Source of the DNA: an uncultured Lachnospiraceae bacterium
Lineage (GTDB): Bacteria > Bacillota > Clostridia > Lachnospirales > Lachnospiraceae
Length of the DNA: 64,000 bases
Direction: 5' to 3'
Assembly: GCA_944381635.1 (NCBI GenBank)
Contig: CALWLY010000005.1
Coordinates: forward strand, 1 to 64,000
Position 1 is the first letter of the stretch. Each line of letters starts with the position of its first letter. The position numbers and the translations under genes are program-made. The notes under the pieces are model-generated. The model ran no database searches and had not been told where the DNA came from. It was given only the letters and a program-made list of their open reading frames with translations. This document shows positions 7,606 to 16,529 of this stretch, piece by piece.

Positions 7606-10152
7606 TTAAATTTTCTTCAATTTTGCAAACGCTGCATACATAATTTTCTGTCCTACAGAGTCAAACTGTACTGTCACCTGGTAGTCCCGCGGTCCTTCCA
7701 CGATAGCGCTGACCGTTCCTTCTCCGTATTTCAGATGGCGCACTCTGTCGCCTTCTTTATAATCCAGTCCTGTCGGGGAATTTCCCATTCCCTTCTGCAG
7801 TCCCTGCACGCCGTCTAAGCTGCTTAACCCTCTGGCAATAAAAGGTTTGTTTTCCTCCGCGGTACGCTTTGGCTTCACAACCGCCCGGGGACGTCCGTAA
7901 CTTCCGGCTCCATAAGAATAGCCGGTAAAGGGCGCCGCTTCCGTTTCTTCTTTTTTCGCACTGCGTCCAAAATTGCTTCCGCTGCCGAAGGTATTTCCCG
8001 CACCGAAACTGCTGCCTGTGTTTGTGCCTGCTCCAAATCCGCTGCCGAAAGAATTCTTTCCAAAACTTCCTTTTCCCGCTCCGAAGCTGCTGCTTCCCGG
8101 CGCAGTCTGGCCAAATCCCGAAAAACCTCCTGTGGTTTTAAAGGGAACTGCCTGAAAGCGGTTTTTCTCAGCGGAGCCGTCCGCATACACAAACTCGTCC
8201 TTATCTTTTTTCTTTACGACCGGAAGGCTGTTATCCAAAAGTTTTTCAGGAATTTCCTTTACAAACCGGCTCACCATATTGTACTGGGTTTCTCCGCGTA
8301 TCATACGCATTCTGGCGCAGGTAAGAGTCAGATCTTCCTTGGCTCTGGTGATGCCAACGTAAGCCAGACGCCGTTCCTCTTCGATTGCCGTCGGGTCGTC
8401 CGAGGTAATTGTCATATAGCTGGGGAAAATTCCGTCTTCCATACCAGCCAGATAGACAAAAGGAAATTCCAGACCCTTCGCGGAATGAAGGGTCATAAGC
8501 AGCACTTTGTTATTGTCGGAATCTACCCCGTCAATGTCTGCCACAAGGGCCACTTCTTCCAGAAATTCACTGAGCGAAGCTTCCTCGTGACTTTCCTCGT
8601 AGGCTACCACTTTGCTGACAAATTCATCGATGTTGTTGATACGGTCATCGGCATCCTCATCATCCGATTCTTTCAGTTCTTTTACATAACCGGTGGTTTC
8701 AATCACATCGTTTACCAGTTCTTCCAGACTAAAATATTCCATTTTTGCCCGGAAAGCCTGTATCATAGTGACAAAGGGATCCAGCTTGACCCCGCTTCTT
8801 CCCAGGGAAGCGATTTCTTCCTTCCGGCGCAGAGCATCGTAAAAGCTGATGCCGTTTTCATCGGCGTAATCCTGTACTTTATTGATCGTAGCCGCTCCGA
8901 TTCCTCTTCTGGGAACGTTGATGATACGCTTTACTGCCAGATCATCTTTCCCGTTGTCAATGGTCTTCAGATAAGCCAGAATATCCTTGATTTCCTTACG
9001 GGAATAGAAATTTACGCCCCCCACCACATCATAGGGAATCCCTTCCATGATGAAACGTTCCTCCAAAAGACGGGACTGGGCATTGGTCCTGTATAAAACC
9101 GCACAATCTTTGTAATCTGCCAGACCATTTCTTTTTTTCTTTCCGATATCACTGGCAATAAATTCCGCTTCCTCATAGGCGGTATCAAACTGGCGGAAAT
9201 GAATCTGATCTCCCTCACCTTTCTCTGTCCAGAGAGCCTTTTCTTTTCTCTCCATGTTGTTGCGGATCACATTGTTCGCCGCACTGAGAATGTTCTGCGT
9301 GGAGCGATAATTTTGCTCCAGCTTGATGACCTTTGCCTCCGGAAAGACCTTCTCAAAATCCAGAATATTATTGATGTTTGCGCCGCGGAATTTGTAGATA
9401 GACTGGTCATCATCACCTACCACACACAGATTCCGGTACTTGGAAGCCAGAAGCCTAACCAGCTCAAACTGCGCCGTATTGGTGTCCTGATACTCATCCA
9501 CCATAATATATTTGAAACGCTCCTGATAGCTGTTGAGCACATCCGGGCAGGATTTGAAAAGCTCTACGGTCTTTACGATCAGGTCATCAAAATCCATGGC
9601 GTTGTTCTTTTTCAGAGTCTTCTGGTATTCTCTGTAAACTTCCGCAATTTTTCTCTTTCCGAAATCTCCGATGGTATTAAGCTCAAACTCCGTAGGTGAG
9701 ATCAGTTCGTCCTTCGCCGAAGAAATCGCCGACATCAGGCTTCTTTCTTTATATAATTTGGTATCCACCTGAAGGCGTTTGCATACCTCTTTGATAATGT
9801 TTTTGGAATCATCGGTATCGTAAATGGTAAAGCTGTTGTCATAACCTATCCTGTCCGCATAGCGGCGCAGAATTCTGACACAGGTGGAATGAAAAGTGGA
9901 AACCCAGATGCTCTCCGAGCCAAATCCCACAATGTCATCCACCCTTTCCCGCATTTCCCCTGCCGCCTTGTTGGTAAACGTAATGGCCAGGATATTCCAC
10001 GGATTGACTCCTTCTTTTTCTATCATATAGGCAATTCTGTGGGTAAGGACTCTTGTCTTTCCGGAACCCGCACCCGCCAGTATTAAGACCGGGCCGTTTA
10101 TCTGAAGCACCGCTTCTTTTTGTCTTGCGTTTAAGGTATCGTAAATACTCAT
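7606..10152 (-). CDS. pcrA: ATP-dependent DNA helicase PcrA/UvrD
   Basis: An 848-residue SF1A helicase that unwinds 3'-5' in repair, replication restart and RecA removal. Walker A is LAGAGSGKT (25-33), followed by FTNKAA, the VDEYQDTN Walker B, VGDDDQSIYKFRGA, EQNYRST, TLHSAKGLEF and the VGITRA motif. After the helicase core there is a Gly/Ser/Phe-rich, probably disordered stretch (~670-760) with many spaced FG units. The protein ends in the usual PcrA Tudor-like RNA-polymerase-binding domain (GDRVRHLKYGEGTVSAI). It is somewhat longer than typical PcrA because of the FG-rich linker. The start ATG is the one used by homologues (SIYDTLNARQKEAV). Confidence 0.95.
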   Translation of the reverse strand: MSIYDTLNARQKEAVLQINGPVLILAGAGSGKTRVLTHRIAYMIEKEGVNPWNILAITFTNKAAGEMRERVDDIVGFGSESIWVSTFHSTCVRILRRYADRIGYDNSFTIYDTDDSKNIIKEVCKRLQVDTKLYKERSLMSAISSAKDELISPTEFELNTIGDFGKRKIAEVYREYQKTLKKNNAMDFDDLIVKTVELFKSCPDVLNSYQERFKYIMVDEYQDTNTAQFELVRLLASKYRNLCVVGDDDQSIYKFRGANINNILDFEKVFPEAKVIKLEQNYRSTQNILSAANNVIRNNMERKEKALWTEKGEGDQIHFRQFDTAYEEAEFIASDIGKKKRNGLADYKDCAVLYRTNAQSRLLEERFIMEGIPYDVVGGVNFYSRKEIKDILAYLKTIDNGKDDLAVKRIINVPRRGIGAATINKVQDYADENGISFYDALRRKEEIASLGRSGVKLDPFVTMIQAFRAKMEYFSLEELVNDVIETTGYVKELKESDDEDADDRINNIDEFVSKVVAYEESHEEASLSEFLEEVALVADIDGVDSDNNKVLLMTLHSAKGLEFPFVYLAGMEDGIFPSYMTITSDDPTAIEEERRLAYVGITRAKEDLTLTCARMRMIRGETQYNMVSRFVKEIPEKLLDNSLPVVKKKDKDEFVYADGSAEKNRFQAVPFKTTGGFSGFGQTAPGSSSFGAGKGSFGKNSFGSGFGAGTNTGSSFGAGNTFGSGSNFGRSAKKEETEAAPFTGYSYGAGSYGRPRAVVKPKRTAEENKPFIARGLSSLDGVQGLQKGMGNSPTGLDYKEGDRVRHLKYGEGTVSAIVEGPRDYQVTVQFDSVGQKIMYAAFAKLKKI

Positions 10153-10175
10153 TTTCCCTCGTTATCCAATCTTTT

Positions 10176-10811
10176 TTAGTAAATTAAAGCAAGTGCACCG
10201 AAATACTGCAGGGCAAACGTCAGAGTTTCCGGATTGGTATCCAGATCTTCCGCAATCTGCACACCTGCCCCGGATACCGCCGCTGCAGAAAAATTCCTTC
10301 CTGCAGATACAAAAGGCACTAACTGCTGGGGCAGCTGAATGGTCACAAGAATCGGAGCCGCTGTAGCCAAAATCTCCGTATCCTTTCCGCTGTCTCTGCG
10401 GTAAAGTCTGTCATCCAAAACTACTACAAGCTGTTTGTTCTGGCTCACTGCCGCTGTGGCCAGAGCCTGTACCGCCTCAGGACCTGTATTGCCGTCCGTA
10501 ACAGACCATCTTACGCTTACACCACGCTTTTTATCCGCTGCACTTAATCCTGCCAGATCTTCCACCATCGCTTTGGGCGTACTGATTACCGCCGCATTTA
10601 CCTTTGTCGTGTAAAAATAGTCCGGTATGGTGGAAACCTGCCTCGTACCGTTTGAAAGAACCACTTCGTTTTTCAAAGATGCCGGCGCACTGTAGTTTCC
10701 TCCGCTGACACTGTTGTTTCCGCTGGCTGTAGCCGCTGCTCCTGCGCTTATCGGCACCGCGGCAAACAGGCAGGCCGTTAAAGCGTAACCAAGAAGTTTC
10801 TTTTTGTTCAT
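10176..10811 (-). CDS. Secreted protein of unknown function
   Basis: A 211-residue protein with a clear signal peptide (KKK, then LLGYALTACLFAAVPISAGAAA, probable cleavage near 26) and a Ser/Gly/Asn-rich mature start. The remainder alternates short hydrophobic strands (QLVVVLDDRLY, PILVTIQLP) and has no cysteine in the mature part. I do not recognise a family. It lies between pcrA and the O-antigen-ligase-like gene on the same strand, only 23 bases from pcrA, and may be cotranscribed with it. Confidence 0.65.
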   Translation of the reverse strand: MNKKKLLGYALTACLFAAVPISAGAAATASGNNSVSGGNYSAPASLKNEVVLSNGTRQVSTIPDYFYTTKVNAAVISTPKAMVEDLAGLSAADKKRGVSVRWSVTDGNTGPEAVQALATAAVSQNKQLVVVLDDRLYRRDSGKDTEILATAAPILVTIQLPQQLVPFVSAGRNFSAAAVSGAGVQIAEDLDTNPETLTFALQYFGALALIY

Positions 10812-10932
10812 ACTGCCACCCCTTTCCTTGTTCTGTTTTTCAATCTGTGAGCATTTCCCGAAACGTTCGTTGCTCTGTTTTCCGTATTTTACACTTGCAT
10901 GACACTTGTTGTTCCATCATTTTACCGCATCC

Positions 10933-12348
10933 TCACTTTTTAAGCAATATCTCAGAGCTTTCAAATCCCTTATTCCACATAAATCCCAGAACTATAAAAT
11001 AAAAAGGTGTGGAAAGCACCTGCTGAAAACTTACCATGTGATAAATGAGATAGACGAAAGCGGCCAGTCCAAGGGGCAGAAACAAATCCGCTTTTTTCAC
11101 CAGCGTATATACGGACAAAACCACAAACAAAACACATCCCAACAGTCCCACAGTGAGAAGCAGATTCAATAATTCCTGATGAGCGTTCGCCAGAAAAATC
11201 TGCTGATATTGCTCCTGCAAAAGCTTTTCTTCGCCATGCTGCCCGTAAATCCACGACAAAAAGGCATCCGGCCCGCACCCAAACAGCTTATGTTTCCAAT
11301 CTTCTGCCAGAAAGCAGTCCGCCGCCATTTTCCAGATGCCCCCTCGTCCATTTCCAAAATTATCCGAAAATATGCTGTATCCGGTAATTACCTGCATGGA
11401 AAAAAGAAAGATTCCGGTAATGGAAAACCCTAAAATCCATTTCCCTCTTTTGCCCGCTCTCCCCTTATGAGTCAGCACCTGAAAAAGAACCCCGGCAGCT
11501 GTAGTTATGAAAACCAGATACCATCCGGAAGATGGCTGTAAAAAGCCTGCCGCTGCCATAATAAATGCCAATACTGCCGCAAATACTGTCTTGCCGGCAC
11601 TTTTTTTGTCTCTGCCTTCTGTCCATTTTTTCCAGAAAAGAAGCGCAGTTCCCACTGCCAAAGGGAAAAAGACGGACAGATAACCACAAAACCAGTTGGT
11701 ATTTCCCACCATCCCCACAAAACTTTCGCCGGCACTTCCCTGCCCCGGAAACAGAGCAAATCCCGGTTTGAGCAAAGCTGTCAGTTTTTCCAGACAGACA
11801 AGGGCGCTGCTTGCCCCTGCCCCCGCCAGAATAATCCACAAAATTTCCTCCTCCGGTTTCCAAAATGCCGCATACAGCCAGGCAGCCGTCAGCATCAGGA
11901 GCTGTGTCACAAGTCCCATGCACCACCCTGAAGCCCCAAAAAGCGCCTGTTCTTGATACTGACTGAAGCAAAAAGAAAGAAAAACACTCACTCCGCAGAC
12001 AAAAAGCAGCAAATACCAGATTTTTTGCTCCCGCCCAATTTTTTCACTTTCAAAATTTCTTGCCAAAAAATGTTTCTTCATCTTTACTGCCTGCAGGAAC
12101 ACTGCCAGAACTGCCGCTGCTGCCAGGACACCCCCTGCCCTCAGATAAAAAACTGTTTTCAGACTCCCCAGATTTTCATAGCTGTCTCCATAATAAAAAG
12201 GCAGGATCACTCCCAGCAAAATCAGATATAAGGACAGTCCTGTCTGTATCAGCCAGCTTATTCCATTTTCCATTTTTCCTTTTTGTGCTTTTTCCTTTTT
12301 TATTTTTTCCTTCTGTACTTTTTCTGTTTGTACTTTTCCTTTTTCCAC
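10933..12348 (-). CDS. O-antigen ligase/polymerase-like membrane protein
   Basis: A 471-residue polytopic membrane protein with about ten hydrophobic segments. The signature region of the WaaL/Wzy-C superfamily is present: RGGIWKMAADCFL, a GCGPDAF loop, then ANAHQELLNLLLTVGLLGCVLF. Members join or polymerise surface glycans. The start is GTG with GGGGAGGGG just upstream. The first ~27 residues are an odd Lys/Glu/Gln-rich run made of near repeats (EKVQKEK, IKKEKAQKGK), which an internal ATG (MENGISW) would avoid. No glycosyltransferase or capsule genes lie nearby, so its substrate is unknown. Confidence 0.7.
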   Translation of the reverse strand: MEKGKVQTEKVQKEKIKKEKAQKGKMENGISWLIQTGLSLYLILLGVILPFYYGDSYENLGSLKTVFYLRAGGVLAAAAVLAVFLQAVKMKKHFLARNFESEKIGREQKIWYLLLFVCGVSVFLSFCFSQYQEQALFGASGWCMGLVTQLLMLTAAWLYAAFWKPEEEILWIILAGAGASSALVCLEKLTALLKPGFALFPGQGSAGESFVGMVGNTNWFCGYLSVFFPLAVGTALLFWKKWTEGRDKKSAGKTVFAAVLAFIMAAAGFLQPSSGWYLVFITTAAGVLFQVLTHKGRAGKRGKWILGFSITGIFLFSMQVITGYSIFSDNFGNGRGGIWKMAADCFLAEDWKHKLFGCGPDAFLSWIYGQHGEEKLLQEQYQQIFLANAHQELLNLLLTVGLLGCVLFVVLSVYTLVKKADLFLPLGLAAFVYLIYHMVSFQQVLSTPFYFIVLGFMWNKGFESSEILLKK

Positions 12349-12412
12349 AATACCCCTCCCCGGTTTTGCAGATATTCCAAAAAATCTTTTTCGGATTTTT
12401 CTTTTTTATCTC

Positions 12413-12429
12413 GGGAAAGAAACTTTCCC
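12413..12429. repeat. Short GGGAAAG/CTTTCCC hairpin (family R)
   Basis: A perfect 7-bp stem with an AAA loop directly before the 12454-12624 element. It belongs to the GGAAA/TTTCC hairpins also seen near 21910, 32902, 40211, 44021 and 45285. Confidence 0.5.
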
Positions 12430-12453
12430 ATCATATAATGAGTTGCCCGACAA

Positions 12454-12624
12454 ATGAGCCTGATGTCGATTTTTCCGTGCTACGCACTCCCAAAATCGAC
12501 AAAAAACATTCACAATTCGCTCATTTTTCTTCGAAAAATGGCTGCTTGCTTATGTTTTTCGGGACCCATAGACATAAAAATACATGCAAGCATGTATTTT
12601 ATGTCCATTTGTCCCTTGGCTCAT
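12454..12624. repeat. Structured intergenic element, family S1, copy 1
   Basis: A 171-bp element closed by ATGAGCC (12454-12460) and GGCTCAT (12618-12624). Inside: hairpin 1, GTCGATTTT/AAAATCGAC (12465-12500) with a GTGC/GCAC inner pair; hairpin 2, CATTTTT/AAAAATG (12522-12540); and hairpin 3 (12561-12615), with GGGAC/GTCCC at its base and an apex ATGC-AA-GCAT. The same order of parts, with different stem sequences, occurs at 26860-27018. It fills the gap between the O-antigen-ligase-like gene and the ABC binding protein gene. Confidence 0.7.
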
Positions 12625-12631
12625 ATAATAA

Positions 12632-12680
12632 ATCTGCCATAACCGCATAAATCCCGTTGATTTCTGCAGTCTATGGCAGA
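12632..12680 (-). terminator. Possible terminator of the ABC binding-protein gene
   Basis: TCTGCCATA (12632-12640) and TATGGCAGA (12672-12680) form a perfect 9-bp inverted repeat about 65 bases after the stop of the lipoprotein gene. A T-rich stretch follows on the minus strand. The loop is long (31 bases), so confidence is moderate. Confidence 0.4.
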
Positions 12681-12745
12681 TCAATTTTCCTACTGATCAA
12701 GGCGTCGAAACATATCTCTTTTTTGTTTTCTCAGCCAACACATCT

Positions 12746-13759
12746 TTATTTTTCCGCTGCCTTTTTAGCAAAAGTGGTATCCACCAGATCTTCGTAAGGC
12801 ACTCTCTCTTCCAGTTCCCCGGACTCTTCCAAAATATTCTGCAGCAGCGTAAAGGCATCTTCCTCAAAAATCAGGTTTTCTTTCCAGGTATCCTGATCAT
12901 AGTAGCGTTTGATGATCGTTGTGATCGTGGAAAGCTCAGTATCCTCAAACTGCGGCTGTATTGCCTCTGCAATCTCCTCCGGCGTATGGGACGCCACATA
13001 ATCCATGCCCATCTGCAAAGCATCGGTAAATCCCTGGATCACCTCCGGATTTTCCTCCAGATAACTCTTCTTTGCGCTGAAAGCTGTGTAAGGCACATAG
13101 CCCGACTCTTCTCCAACGGAAGCTACGACATAGCCATCTCCTTTTTCCTCTAATGCTGTGGCATGAGGCTCAAATTCAATGGTAAAATCTCCCTGACCTC
13201 CGGAAAAGGCTGCCGCTGTGGAACCAAAATCAATACTCTGGTCTATAGCCATATCGGTTTTGGGATCCAGGTTGTTTTTCTTCAATACATACTCGAACAC
13301 CATCTCCGGCATTCCGCCTGCACGCCCGCCAAGTACCTTTTTCCCTTTCAGCATATCCCATGTAAAGTTTTCGATGGGCTCTCGGGAAACTACAAAGTTT
13401 CCGGCACGCTGTGTCAGCTGGGCAAAATTTACCACATAGTCATCGGTTCCTCCCAGATACGTATAAATGGAAGCCTCGGATCCCATAAATCCAATGTCCG
13501 CCTCGCCGGTAAGAACGGCGGTCATGGTTTTATCCGCTCCGTTTCCTGTCACTAAATCGATATCAATTCCGTTCTGCTCAAAATACCCTTCCTCGATAGC
13601 CACATACATCGGGGCATAAAAAATAGAATGTGCCACCTCATTCAGGGTTACTTTCACAGTCTGTTCCGCTGCAGTTTCCTCTTTCTTTTCTCCGCATCCA
13701 GCCAGCCCGGTTATAAGCAGGGCTGCTGCCAGTGAAAATGCCAGCAGTTTCTTTTTCAT
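12746..13759 (-). CDS. ABC transporter substrate-binding lipoprotein, NMT1/SsuA type
   Basis: A 337-residue lipoprotein with a signal peptide and lipobox LITGLAGC (Cys ~22). The mature part is an NMT1/THI5-like binding protein: FYAPMYVAIEEGYFEQNGIDIDLV, a GADKTMTAVLTGEADIG segment and GGRAGGMPEMVFEYVL. This family takes up thiamine precursors, alkanesulfonates, taurine, nitrate or similar small molecules. The ligand cannot be told here. Neither a permease nor an ATPase gene lies next to it, so it is an orphan binding protein or its partners are elsewhere. Start ATG at the MKKK signal. Confidence 0.82.
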   Translation of the reverse strand: MKKKLLAFSLAAALLITGLAGCGEKKEETAAEQTVKVTLNEVAHSIFYAPMYVAIEEGYFEQNGIDIDLVTGNGADKTMTAVLTGEADIGFMGSEASIYTYLGGTDDYVVNFAQLTQRAGNFVVSREPIENFTWDMLKGKKVLGGRAGGMPEMVFEYVLKKNNLDPKTDMAIDQSIDFGSTAAAFSGGQGDFTIEFEPHATALEEKGDGYVVASVGEESGYVPYTAFSAKKSYLEENPEVIQGFTDALQMGMDYVASHTPEEIAEAIQPQFEDTELSTITTIIKRYYDQDTWKENLIFEEDAFTLLQNILEESGELEERVPYEDLVDTTFAKKAAEK

Positions 13760-13847
13760 AATCTTTTATCCTCCACAGGATTCCCTTTCTCCAATATATG
13801 AAAAAAACTTCCTATTTGTTCCCTGTGGAGTTAAATTCGCCGGAAAG

Positions 13848-14453
13848 CTACTTCTTTTTCTTTTCGGAATAGCCGTCCAAAAGTTTTTCAATCAGCAGCT
13901 TTTTCACGTACACATCAAAACTGAGCATACAGATAAAGGAAAACATTCTGAGGAATTCACGATCTTCCTCTTCTGCCTCCTGAAAAGTTCCCTCTGCCTT
14001 GGCAAACTTATCGATGACATCTTTTTTCAGAACTTCCACCTGTTCTTTTTCCAGGCTGAAAACCTCATCATAAATGTCCTGCAGCTTCAGCTCTTTATCC
14101 GCATGGAAAAAGCGGCTGGTCAGTGGTTCCAGAATTGTCTGAATATCGCTGATAGACATGATTCCTTTATAATAATAAATAAAAATCAGAAGCAGCACAT
14201 GCTCCTTGGAATATTTTTTCTTTACCGGTGGAGGAAGCAGATCATTTTTTGCATAATTGTTGATCATAGTCTTCGTAAGAATCTTATCTTCCTTGGGATT
14301 TCTCGTGCTGTCCTTCAGTTTTCTGTCCATGAACGTAGTAACCTGATCCATGTATAAATCAATATTCGGAATATCTTCCGGATGGATATAGTCAATTCTG
14401 TCCAGACTTTTCAGTATGCTGTTCAGTAAATCTTCTGTTTCTATGGTCATCAT
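13848..14453 (-). CDS. DUF1836 domain protein, putative regulator
   Basis: A 201-residue protein matching the DUF1836 family of Firmicutes. Visible conservation includes TKTMINNYAKNDLLPPPVKK, followed by YSKEHVLLLIFIYYYKGIMSISDI, which resembles the MerR-like winged helix pattern (choice of helix, then a 'LLPPP' wing). No effector domain is obvious. The family is generally considered DNA-binding, but targets are unknown. It is transcribed away from yerC, with which it shares the intergenic region 14454-14597. Confidence 0.75.
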   Translation of the reverse strand: MMTIETEDLLNSILKSLDRIDYIHPEDIPNIDLYMDQVTTFMDRKLKDSTRNPKEDKILTKTMINNYAKNDLLPPPVKKKYSKEHVLLLIFIYYYKGIMSISDIQTILEPLTSRFFHADKELKLQDIYDEVFSLEKEQVEVLKKDVIDKFAKAEGTFQEAEEEDREFLRMFSFICMLSFDVYVKKLLIEKLLDGYSEKKKK

Positions 14454-14597
14454 TTACACCTCTTTTCCTCATTATATAGTATTAAAAACTACATAGCAAG
14501 CGGAAACTTTAATTTTTCTTTACTTTGTAACTTTAATATGTTAAAATGCACCTATACGGTTTGAGATGCTAAAATTAACTGATTGGAGGTAGTATAC

Positions 14598-14891
14598 GTG
14601 AATAAAAAAATTAAGACAGAAGCCGTAGATCATCTGTTTGATGGTATTTTGAGTTTAAAGACCAAAGAAGAATGCTATGATTTCTTTGAAGATTTATGTA
14701 CTGTAAATGAACTTCTTTCCCTTTCCCAGCGCTTTGAAGTAGCTGCCATGCTGAAAGAAGGCAAAACTTATCTTGATATTGCAGAAAAGACCGGCGCTTC
14801 CACGGCCACTATCAGCCGTGTCAATCGTTCCTTAAACTATGGAAACGACGGCTATGAACTTGTATTTTCCAGAATTTCTCCTGAAAAATAA
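14598..14891 (+). CDS. yerC: TrpR-like protein YerC/YecD
   Basis: A 97-residue DNA-binding protein of the TrpR superfamily. The pattern [20 protein letters not shown], then the recognition part [22 protein letters not shown], is the YerC/YecD helix-turn-helix. The frame opens earlier at a TTG, but that codon sits inside the ribosome binding site. The GTG at 14598, seven bases after GGAGGT, is the likely start. A candidate promoter (TTGTAA/TAAAAT type) lies near 14525-14548. The regulated genes are not evident from context. Confidence 0.85.
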   Translation: MNKKIKTEAVDHLFDGILSLKTKEECYDFFEDLCTVNELLSLSQRFEVAAMLKEGKTYLDIAEKTGASTATISRVNRSLNYGNDGYELVFSRISPEK

Positions 14892-14983
14892 TCAAAAATG
14901 AGGGGCAACTGCTTTACTTTCCCCAAGTGTTGTGCTATGCTGACTATGTCGGTGGACAACTTATATTTTTTGGAGGTATCTCA

Positions 14984-15184
14984 ATGAACAAAGGTACAGT
15001 AAAATGGTTCAACAACCAGAAGGGTTATGGATTCATCTCCGATGAAGCTGGACATGATGTATTCGTACACTACTCCGGGCTGAACATGGAAGGATTCAAA
15101 TCTTTAGAGGAAGGCGCTGCTGTAGAGTACGACGTAGTTGAAGGCGCTAAAGGACCCCAGGCTGTAAACGTAACCAAATTATAA
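14984..15184 (+). CDS. cspA: Cold-shock protein, CspA family
   Basis: A 66-residue single cold-shock domain that binds single-stranded RNA or DNA. RNP1 is KGYGFISD and RNP2 is DVFVHYS, with VKWFN at the start. The ATG at 14984 follows TGGAGGT with good spacing. The 92 bases between yerC and this start could be a structured leader, which is usual for csp genes, but no family was recognised. A strong hairpin terminator follows at 15315-15345. Confidence 0.93.
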   Translation: MNKGTVKWFNNQKGYGFISDEAGHDVFVHYSGLNMEGFKSLEEGAAVEYDVVEGAKGPQAVNVTKL

Positions 15185-15314
15185 GATCTTGCATCTTATA
15201 ACGAAACATTCATTAACCCAATGTGCCTTTTCTTACAAAAATGCAAACGCGAGAGTTTTTGGAGCGAGTTTTCATATTTGAACGAATTAGCAAGTAAGTT
15301 TAATGATTAAAAAG

Positions 15315-15346
15315 AAAAGAACCGGTACGGTATACCGGTTCTTTTT
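15315..15346. terminator. Bidirectional rho-independent terminator
   Basis: A perfect 13-bp stem (AAAAGAACCGGTA / TACCGGTTCTTTT) with a 5-base loop and T-runs on both strands, between the convergent csp and hisA genes. Confidence 0.9.
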
Positions 15347-15392
15347 ATTTTGAGTTTTAAGTCCTTTCTTTTAAACTCTTTCAAGTCCTTTC

Positions 15393-16178
15393 TCATTCAT
15401 TTTCTGATGACACATACCCGATCACATCGTCAAATTTCATGGTTCCGCCGTAAAGATCCAACGCGCTTCCGATTGTCACATGAATCTTATCCTGGCCGAT
15501 TTCTTTGATCGTCCGGATATCCTCTAAAGAGCGAATCCCACCGGCGTAGGTAATGGGAATCCGTTTCCATCTTCCTAGAATCTTTACCAGGTCCGTCTCG
15601 ATCCCGCAGATTTTTCCTTCCACATCCACCGCATGAATCAGAAATTCATCGCAGAAAGACGCCAGCAGGTCCAGAATATCTTCGTCCAGCGCTACCTTTG
15701 TGTAACGCTGCCATCTGTCCGTCATAATATAATAACGTCCGTCCTTTTTCCGGCAGCTTAAATCCAGCACCAGTTTTTTCTTTCCCACAGCTTCCAGAAG
15801 CCTGTTGAGATTTTCAAAAGAAATATCCCCATCCCGGAATACATAAGATGTGACAATAACATGGGATGCGCCTGCATCCAGATATTCCTCTGCATTTTCT
15901 GCGGTAATACCGCCGCCTACCTGAAGTCCACCCGGATAAGCCCTCAGAGCTTCCATGGCCTGGGCTTTCGTGCTCTCATAATAAGGACTCTCCTTGCTGT
16001 TAAGCAGGACCACATGACCATTTTTTAAATTTTTTTCCTGAAATAATTCTGCATACCACGCTGCACTTTTCTCGGAAACATAATTTTCTCTGGCACTGTC
16101 GATGCTGTCCGCAACTGTTCCCCCAATCAGCTGCTTTACTCTGCCGTTATGTATATCAATACAAGGCCTGAATTCCAT
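15393..16178 (-). CDS. hisA: ProFAR isomerase HisA, eukaryotic (HIS6) type
   Basis: A 261-residue TIM-barrel isomerase of histidine biosynthesis. It matches the eukaryotic-type HisA branch rather than the usual bacterial one: FRPCIDIHNGRVKQLIGGT at the start, NSKESPYYESTKAQAMEAL, QVGGGIT, VLDLSCRKKDGRYYIMTDRWQ and YAGGIRS. The start is the ATG giving MEFRPC, eight bases after AGGAGG; a nearer ATG two codons earlier is too close to the site. No other his gene is in the window, so the gene stands alone. Histidine biosynthesis is the family role; a role in another pathway is possible but not shown. Confidence 0.85.
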   Translation of the reverse strand: MEFRPCIDIHNGRVKQLIGGTVADSIDSARENYVSEKSAAWYAELFQEKNLKNGHVVLLNSKESPYYESTKAQAMEALRAYPGGLQVGGGITAENAEEYLDAGASHVIVTSYVFRDGDISFENLNRLLEAVGKKKLVLDLSCRKKDGRYYIMTDRWQRYTKVALDEDILDLLASFCDEFLIHAVDVEGKICGIETDLVKILGRWKRIPITYAGGIRSLEDIRTIKEIGQDKIHVTIGSALDLYGGTMKFDDVIGYVSSENE

Positions 16179-16529
16179 CAGCATTTCCTCCTGTTCATCC
16201 CCACAATTCTCCGCCTGCGGCGTAACACCCACCCCGGCTATGATAACAAAAATGATAGCATCAGCGTACATGGGCACTGTCAGTCACTTTTCCACTGTAC
16301 ACCAATGCTGTCTTTTCCATTATTTTACAACAATTTTACCCTTTCGTCTATCTTTTTATCCTTATTAGTTAGAATATTCTAACTATCCTGCAAGGTTCTT
16401 ATGTTTTTTCAATTTGTTTTTCATTTTTATCAGTTTTTGTATAATCAAAAACAAAAAGCACACACTAAACAAAGAACAGCAAAACTTGTTCTAAAAACCG
16501 GAAAATAAAAATAAAAGGAGTGATTGGAG
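16179..16529. other. Divergent intergenic region of hisA and a lipoprotein gene
   Basis: It contains the 20-bp palindrome at 16366-16385 and a TATAAT box at 16440-16445 that could start the rightward lipoprotein transcript. No gene was seen. Confidence 0.5.
16366..16385. promoter_or_regulatory. 20-bp perfect palindrome, probable operator
   Basis: TAGTTAGAAT followed by ATTCTAACTA is an exact inverted repeat of 10-bp arms in a divergent promoter region. This size and AT-rich form is typical of MarR-, TetR- or Rrf2-type dimer sites. No regulator gene is adjacent. Confidence 0.55.

Noticed and set aside
10933..12348. Several 60-170 codon antisense or alternative frames inside the O-antigen-ligase-like gene
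   Set aside because: They are other-frame shadows; only the 471-codon frame has membrane-protein character and family motifs.
12060..12650. 196-codon frame crossing the start of the O-antigen-ligase-like gene and the S1 element
   Set aside because: It is a shadow of the membrane protein gene plus repeat DNA; Phe/Pro/Ser-rich antisense composition.
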